Source: Longimicrobium terrae (lineage in GTDB: Bacteria; Gemmatimonadota; Gemmatimonadetes; Longimicrobiales; Longimicrobiaceae). From it: DNA of 64,000 bases. Under the pieces are notes generated by a model. The model worked only from the letters and a program-made list of their open reading frames with translations. It searched no databases and was not told where the DNA came from. A program made the translations under genes and the position numbers. Location: contig NZ_JACHIA010000006.1 of NCBI RefSeq assembly GCF_014202995.1, forward strand, positions 1 to 64,000. The letters are read 5' to 3'. Below, piece after piece: positions 59,064 to 64,000 of the stretch. The stretch's first letter is position 1. Each line of letters starts with the position of its first letter.

Positions 59064-60461
59064 ATGAAGCGTGCGTTGTCCGCGCTCGCGCTGGGCTCGC
59101 TGGCCGCCTGCGCGCAAGGCCGCGCGGCAGGCTCCACCAGCCCCGCGCCCCAGGCCGCGCCCCGGGCCGAAGTCCCCTTTCCGTCCACCTACCGCCCGCT
59201 TCCCTCGCGCACCACGCTCATCCGCGGCGGCACGGTGATGACGGCGGCCGGGCAGATCATCCCCAACGGCCAGGTGCTGATGCGGGACGGCCGGATCGCG
59301 GCGGTCGGCGCCACCGTCGACGCCCCGGCCGACGCGGTGGTGGTGGACGCCACCGGAAAGTTCGTCACCCCGGGCGTCATCGACACGCACTCGCACCTGG
59401 GCGCGTACGCCAGCCCCGGCGTGGAAGCCAGCTCCGACGGCAACGAGGCCACCAGCCCCAACACCGCCGAGGTGTGGGTGGAGCACTCCGTGTGGCCGCA
59501 GGACCCCGGCTTCGTCCGCGCCCTGGAGGGCGGCGTGACGACCATGCAGATCCTGCCCGGCTCCGCCAACCTGTTCGGCGGGCGCAGCGTCGTGCTGCGC
59601 AACGTGCCCAGCCGCACCGTGCAGGGAATGAAGTTCCCCGGCGCGCCGTACGGCCTCAAGATGGCCTGCGGCGAAAACCCCAAGCGCGTCTACGGGCAGC
59701 GCGGCGGCCCCAGCACCCGCATGGGCGAGGTGGCCGGCTTCCGCAGCGCGTGGATCCGCGCCGCCGACTACCGCCGGCGGATGGACGAGTGGGACCGCGG
59801 CGGCCGCAGCGCCTCCAGCATGCCCACGCGCGACCTGGAGCTGGAAACGCTGGCGGGCGTGCTGCGCGGCGAAATCCTCGTCCACAATCACTGCTATCGT
59901 GCCGATGAGATGGCGCAGATGATCGACATCTCGCACGAGTTCGGCTTCCGCATCCGCTCGTTTCACCACGGCGTGGAGGCGTACAAGATCCGCGACCTGA
60001 TGGCGCGCGACTCCATCGCCGGCTCGCTGTGGGCCGACTGGTGGGGCTTCAAGATGGAGGCGCTGGACTTCACCCGCGCCAACCTGGCCATGGTGCACCA
60101 GGCCGGCGCCCGCGCCATCGTGCACTCCGACGACCCCACGGGGATCCAGAAGCTGAACCAGGAAGCCGCCAAGGCTGTCGAGGCCGGACGCGAGGCGGGA
60201 ATTGAGGTCAGCGAGAACGACGCGCTGCGCTGGTTTACCGCCAACGCCGCCTGGGCGCTGGGCATCGACGGCGAGACGGGGACGCTGGAAAGCGGCAAGC
60301 GCGCCGACGTCGTCATCTGGTCCGCCAATCCGTTCAGCGTCTACGCCCGCGCCGACCGCGTGTACATCGACGGCGCGCTCCTCTTTGACCGCTTTGATCC
60401 GTCGCGCCAGCCGCAGACGGACTTTGAGCTGGGACTCTTTCCGGCGGAGGCCGCCCGATGA
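59064..60461 (+). CDS. Secreted amidohydrolase, catalytic member (lipoprotein)
   Basis: A 465-residue lipoprotein (lipobox LAAC, Cys16) of the imidazolonepropionase-like amidohydrolase group. Metal ligands are present: His109 and His111 in VIDTHSHLG, the pair in ILVHNHCYRADEM, SFHHGVEAYK, and Asp in IVHSDDPTGIQKL. The composite domain closes with GTLESGKRADVVIWSANPF. It likely hydrolyses cyclic amides or imides or C-N bonds in the periplasm, substrate unknown. The start at 59064 begins the signal peptide; the open frame upstream runs through repeats. Its end overlaps the second amidohydrolase (ATGA at 60458). Confidence 0.9.
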   Translation: MKRALSALALGSLAACAQGRAAGSTSPAPQAAPRAEVPFPSTYRPLPSRTTLIRGGTVMTAAGQIIPNGQVLMRDGRIAAVGATVDAPADAVVVDATGKFVTPGVIDTHSHLGAYASPGVEASSDGNEATSPNTAEVWVEHSVWPQDPGFVRALEGGVTTMQILPGSANLFGGRSVVLRNVPSRTVQGMKFPGAPYGLKMACGENPKRVYGQRGGPSTRMGEVAGFRSAWIRAADYRRRMDEWDRGGRSASSMPTRDLELETLAGVLRGEILVHNHCYRADEMAQMIDISHEFGFRIRSFHHGVEAYKIRDLMARDSIAGSLWADWWGFKMEALDFTRANLAMVHQAGARAIVHSDDPTGIQKLNQEAAKAVEAGREAGIEVSENDALRWFTANAAWALGIDGETGTLESGKRADVVIWSANPFSVYARADRVYIDGALLFDRFDPSRQPQTDFELGLFPAEAAR

Positions 60462-61738
60462 ACCACAAGCTGCTCGCCGCGGCCGCCGCCGCCGCGCTGG
60501 CCGCCAGCCCCGCCGCCGCGCAGACCATCGCCATCACCGGCGGCACGGTGCACCCCATCAGCGGGCCGGCCATCCAGAACGGCACCGTCATCATTCAGAA
60601 CGGCCGCATCACCGCCGTGGGCGCCGGTCTGGCCGCCCCAGCGGGCGCCCGGGTGATCGACGCGCGCGGCAAGGTCGTCACGCCGGGTCTGTTCGAGCCG
60701 TCCACCAACATGGCGCTGGTGGAGGTGGAGTCGGTCGATGAAACCAACGACGCGCGCTTCCAGAACGACGAGGACCGCGTGGCCGCCGCGTTCAACGTGT
60801 CGGACGGCATCAATCCCCGGTCGATGGTCATTCCCGTCACCCGCATCGCCGGCGTGACCACGGTCATCAGCCGGCCGCAGGGCGGGCTGATCAGCGGGCA
60901 GGGGATCGGCATCGACCTGATCGGCAACAACGTGGCCGACATGGTGATCACGCCCGGCCCCATCGCCATGTTCGCGTCGGTGAGCGAGAACGTGCAGGAG
61001 TCGGCGGGCAACGGCACCCGCAGCGGCGTGTTCATGCGCATGCGCGAGGTGCTGGACGACGCGCGGACGTGGGCGCGCAACCCGCAGGCGTTCGAGCGCG
61101 GCGAGACGCGCCAGTTCTCCATCAGCCGGCTGGACCTGGCGGCGCTGCAGCCCGTGCTGCGCGGCGAGCTTCCGCTCGTCGTCGAGGCACACCGGGCCAG
61201 CGACATCCAGACCATCATCCGCCTTGCGGACGAGTACAAGATCCGGCTGATCATCACCGGCGGCACCGAGGCGTGGATGGTGGCGGGCGACCTGGCCCGG
61301 GCGCGCGTGCCGGTGCTGGTGAAGGTGCTGCGCAACCTGCCGGAAAGCTTTGAGTCGCTGGGCGCGCGGTACGAGAACGCGGCGCTGCTGCGGCGCGCGG
61401 GCGTGCAGGTGGCCATCACCACCGGCGAAACCTTCAAGGCGTACAACATCCGCCAGGAAGCCGGCAACGCGGTCGCCTACGGCCTTCCGTACGACGAGGC
61501 GCTGCGGGCGGTGACGCTGGCCCCCGCGCAGATCTTTGGCGTGGCGGACCGGTACGGCTCGCTGGAGGCGGGCAAGGTGGCGGACGTGGTGGTGTGGGAT
61601 GGCGATCCGCTGGAGATGCTGACCCGCGTGAACACGGTCATCATCCGCGGCCGCGAGGTGCCCATGACCAGCCGCGAGACGATGCTGCGCGACCGGTACA
61701 TGAATCTGGATGAGAATGCGCGGTCGTACCGGCAGTGA
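60458..61738 (+). CDS. Amidohydrolase-like protein with lost metal motif
   Basis: A 426-residue secreted paralogue: the signal peptide ends PAAAQ, and the fold is complete up to YGSLEAGKVADVVVWDGDPL. At the metal site, where HxH is expected, it reads TPGLFEPSTNMAL, and the later HSDD is replaced by ITTGETFKAYN, so it probably cannot bind the usual metal pair. VVEAHRASDI keeps one His. It is translationally coupled to the intact enzyme through an ATGA overlap, so a regulatory or structural subunit of a heteromer is likely. A different metal-free chemistry cannot be excluded. Confidence 0.88.
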   Translation: MNHKLLAAAAAAALAASPAAAQTIAITGGTVHPISGPAIQNGTVIIQNGRITAVGAGLAAPAGARVIDARGKVVTPGLFEPSTNMALVEVESVDETNDARFQNDEDRVAAAFNVSDGINPRSMVIPVTRIAGVTTVISRPQGGLISGQGIGIDLIGNNVADMVITPGPIAMFASVSENVQESAGNGTRSGVFMRMREVLDDARTWARNPQAFERGETRQFSISRLDLAALQPVLRGELPLVVEAHRASDIQTIIRLADEYKIRLIITGGTEAWMVAGDLARARVPVLVKVLRNLPESFESLGARYENAALLRRAGVQVAITTGETFKAYNIRQEAGNAVAYGLPYDEALRAVTLAPAQIFGVADRYGSLEAGKVADVVVWDGDPLEMLTRVNTVIIRGREVPMTSRETMLRDRYMNLDENARSYRQ

Positions 61739-61740
61739 CA

Positions 61741-62337
61741 GGAAGTGCGTGAGTGCTGGGTGCGTTAGTGCGTTAGGAAGTGCGAGAGTACGAAGGTGCG
61801 AGAGTACGAGAGTACGAAAGTGCGGGCGTAGACTGCTCGCGCTGAGAGGGTGAGGCGTCCCCGCGGGCTCTGGTCCGCGGGGACGCTTTCGTTTGGGGAG
61901 CGGGCTCCTGGGCGGCCCCCACCCGGGCCGGCACCACCGGCCCACCCTCCCCCAAAACGGACTGGGGGAGGGTTGTTGGAGGCGGATGGTTCGGCGACGG
62001 AAGCGGAGGACCGGGTGGGGCGAAGCCAGTTGAGCGGATGAATCCGCCGCTCAAACGGCGCCAAGCCCCGACACCGGCCGCTGGCGTGTCCGGTTCGGGG
62101 CTTCAACCGTGCGGGATGAGGGCGCACGCCGCCCCCGGCCCGCGCGCCGAACGGCTCCCCCTCTCCCGCTTGCGGGAGAGGGGGCTGGGGGGTGAGGGCT
62201 GCCTCCGCATGCGCCGGACCCCGTCGAACCTCATCGCACTCCCTTCCCACGATCTCTTTCGTACTCTCGTACTCTCGCACTTCGATCCCCCCGCACTCAC
62301 GCACCCCGCACCCCGCACCCCGCACTCACGCACTTCC
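61741..62337 (+). repeat. Composite intergenic element A-B-C bracketed by nested inverted repeats
   Basis: Outer arms GGAAGTGCGTGAGTGC (61741-61756) and its complement (62322-62337) are perfect over 16 bp. Inner arms (61796-61820 and 62256-62280, starting GTGCGAGAGTACGAGAGT) are perfect over 25 bp. Inside lie modules A 61905-61986, B 62031-62108 and C 62151-62206. It occupies the whole gap between the amidohydrolase pair and gyrA apart from 160 bp before the gyrA start. Confidence 0.9.
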
Positions 62338-62499
62338 CCCTCCGTCCGTTTTCCCTAGCCAAACCGCTGGCGCAAGCGTACTTTGTAGGCCTTGCCGGGC
62401 CCCCTTTCGCCGGGGCACGCAGCGGCCTGCGCGGGGTATCATCCGCACGACGCGCAAACGCGCGCGACGCAACGCTTTCCGACCGCTCCAGATACATCG

Positions 62500-64000
62500 A
62501 TGTCCGACGACTTCACGCCAGACCTGCCGGAGGACGAGGGCACGCCCGATCTTCCGGCCGGCCCCACTTCGCGCATCATCAACCGTCTGATCGAAGACGA
62601 AATGCGCGAGTCGTTCATCGACTATTCGATGAGCGTCATCGTGCAGCGCGCGCTTCCCGACGTGCGCGACGGGCTCAAGCCGGTGCACCGGCGCATCCTG
62701 TACGCCATGTCCGAAGCCGGCCTCATCCCCACGCGCCCGTACAAGAAGTGCGCGACGGTGGTGGGCGACGTGCTGGGCAAGTACCACCCGCACGGCGACT
62801 CGTCGGTGTACGACGCCCTCGTGCGCATGGTGCAGGACTTCTCCCTGCGCTACCCGCTGGTGGACGGCCAGGGCAACTTCGGCTCAATCGACGGCGACGC
62901 CGCGGCGGCCTACCGCTACACCGAGTCGCGCATGGCGCCGCTCGCGCTGGAGCTGCTGGCCGACATCGACAAGGACACCGTCGACTTCGCCCCCAACTAC
63001 GACGACCGGCTCACCGAGCCGCGCGTGCTTCCCGCCAAGGTGCCCAACCTGCTCATCAACGGCAGCAGCGGCATCGCGGTGGGCATGGCCACCAACATCC
63101 CCCCGCACAACCTGCGCGAGGTGGTGGCGGCCTGCGTGCACCTGATCGACAACCCCGATGCCACCTGGGAGGACCTGCACCAGTTCGTGCGCGGGCCCGA
63201 CTTCCCCACCGGCGGCATCATCTACGGGCGCGACGGCTTCCGCGGCGCGTACGAGCACGGCCGCGGGCGCGTGGTGCTGCGCGCGCGCGCCGAGATCGAG
63301 GAAAAGGACGGCGGCCGCGGCGAGCGCATCATCATCACCGAAGTGCCGTTCCAGGTGAACAAGTCGCGCCTGATCGAGCACATCGCCGAGCTGGTGCGCG
63401 ACAAGAAGATCGAGGGCATCAGCGACCTGCGCGACGAGAGCGATCGCAACATCCGCGTCGTCATCGACCTCAAGCGCGACGCCATTCCGCACATCGTGCT
63501 CAACCAGCTGTTCAAGCACACGCAGCTGCAGAGCACCTTCGGCATCATCATGCTGTCGCTCGTCGGCGGTGTGCCCAAGGTCATGGGGCTGCGCGAGATG
63601 CTGCAGCACTTCGTGCAGCACCGGCACGTAGTCGTCCGCCGCCGCGCGGAGTTCGAGCTGCGCAAGGCGCGCGAGCGCGAGCACATCCTGGAAGGGCTCA
63701 AGATCGCCGTCGACAACATCGACGAGGTCATCGCCATCATCCGCGGCTCGGAAACGACGGCCGAGGCGGGCGAAAGCCTGCGCGGGCGCTTCGGGCTGAG
63801 CGAGCGGCAGAGCGACGCCATCCTCAACATGCGGCTGGCCCGCCTGACGGGGCTGGAGATCGAGCAGCTGGAATCCGAGCTGGCCGACGTGCGCGCCACC
63901 ATCGCCGACCTGGAAGACATCCTGGCCAACGTGGAGCGGCGCAAGTCCATCATCAAGGACGAGCTCACCGAGGTCAGCGACAAGTTCGGCGACGAGCGGC
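62500..64000 (+). CDS. gyrA: DNA gyrase subunit A, 5' part
   Basis: The first 500 codons of gyrA, running off the window edge, encode the breakage-reunion subunit of DNA gyrase. After a 22-residue acidic extension come [37 protein letters not shown] and [10 protein letters not shown], with the catalytic tyrosine Tyr140 in [12 protein letters not shown]. The quinolone-resistance region keeps Ser101 and Asp105 (E. coli Ser83 and Asp87), the susceptible-type residues. It could in principle be ParC, but the sequence fits GyrA better, and the diagnostic C-terminal GyrA box lies outside the window. gyrB is not upstream. The 162 bp before the start carry no clear promoter consensus. Confidence 0.93.
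   Translation, partial: MSDDFTPDLPEDEGTPDLPAGPTSRIINRLIEDEMRESFIDYSMSVIVQRALPDVRDGLKPVHRRILYAMSEAGLIPTRPYKKCATVVGDVLGKYHPHGDSSVYDALVRMVQDFSLRYPLVDGQGNFGSIDGDAAAAYRYTESRMAPLALELLADIDKDTVDFAPNYDDRLTEPRVLPAKVPNLLINGSSGIAVGMATNIPPHNLREVVAACVHLIDNPDATWEDLHQFVRGPDFPTGGIIYGRDGFRGAYEHGRGRVVLRARAEIEEKDGGRGERIIITEVPFQVNKSRLIEHIAELVRDKKIEGISDLRDESDRNIRVVIDLKRDAIPHIVLNQLFKHTQLQSTFGIIMLSLVGGVPKVMGLREMLQHFVQHRHVVVRRRAEFELRKAREREHILEGLKIAVDNIDEVIAIIRGSETTAEAGESLRGRFGLSERQSDAILNMRLARLTGLEIEQLESELADVRATIADLEDILANVERRKSIIKDELTEVSDKFGDER

Noticed and set aside
62500-64000. ParC as an alternative to GyrA
   Set aside because: The N-terminal extension and motif wording fit GyrA better, though the decisive C-terminal GyrA box is outside the window.

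Overview
The window is GC-rich, gene-dense bacterial chromosome. No rRNA genes, insertion sequences, phage or CRISPR arrays were seen. The gene content suits a soil-type Gram-negative of the Gemmatimonadota, and Longimicrobium-like is my best guess. The signs are a TonB-type receptor with a carboxypeptidase-regulatory domain, many lipoproteins, S9/M16/M49-like peptidases, paired secreted amidohydrolases and several multi-PAS histidine kinases. This assignment is inferred from family content and was not tested against a database.

Layout. 0.3-7.6 kb: OsmC protein, outer-membrane barrel, rRNA methyltransferase rlmI, a histidine kinase, two paralogous lipoproteins, a DUF72 protein and a DUF4142 lipoprotein. 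8.5-14.5 kb: three-gene signalling operon (GAF/PAS kinase, single-domain receiver, large hybrid kinase with a canonical LOV photosensor motif). 15.1-20.0 kb: three tandem paralogous Ig-like lipoproteins, each with a leader hairpin, GTG start and terminator. 20.3-26.7 kb: a c-type cytochrome lipoprotein diverging from a secreted four-cysteine peptide / DsbA-like oxidoreductase / PDZ lipoprotein / TonB-dependent receptor cluster. 27.1-32.6 kb: methyltransferase, DPP-IV-like peptidase, beta-helix protein. 32.9-35.7 kb: tiny charged protein, toxin-antitoxin-like nucleotidyltransferase pair, PhzF protein. 36.2-41.1 kb: M49-like zinc peptidase, small lipoprotein, large unknown protein, tRNA-Lys, a tRNA-like element, and a hipB-like gene next to an apparent hipA remnant. 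41.6-46.5 kb: a second, minus-strand three-gene signalling operon with the same order as the first, then a CBS protein and a NarL-type regulator. 47.4-54.4 kb: DUF1206 membrane protein, L,D-transpeptidase, UDP-galactopyranose mutase with a glycosyltransferase, and a divergent second glycosyltransferase. 54.6-61.7 kb: a pair of M16 peptidases and a pair of amidohydrolases; in each pair the second member has lost the metal-binding motif. 62.5 kb to the end: gyrA, cut by the window edge.

The most unusual feature lies between the genes. Long intergenic gaps are filled by a family of modular, hairpin-rich, apparently non-coding elements. Modules, named A to E here, always occur in the order A-B-C-(D or E), with full and truncated copies in both orientations. 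One copy (61.7-62.3 kb) is bracketed by perfect 16-bp and 25-bp inverted repeats, and another (58.4-58.9 kb) by inverted heptamer tandem repeats. A separate class consists of nested palindromes built from three interchangeable arms. Together these look like families of non-autonomous intergenic repeats spread by an unknown mechanism.

Functionally, the window is dominated by environmental sensing and envelope biology: peptide degradation, outer-membrane uptake, oxidative disulfide formation and surface polysaccharide. The ATGA overlaps between neighbouring genes point to translational coupling within the signalling operons, the nucleotidyltransferase pair and the amidohydrolase pair.
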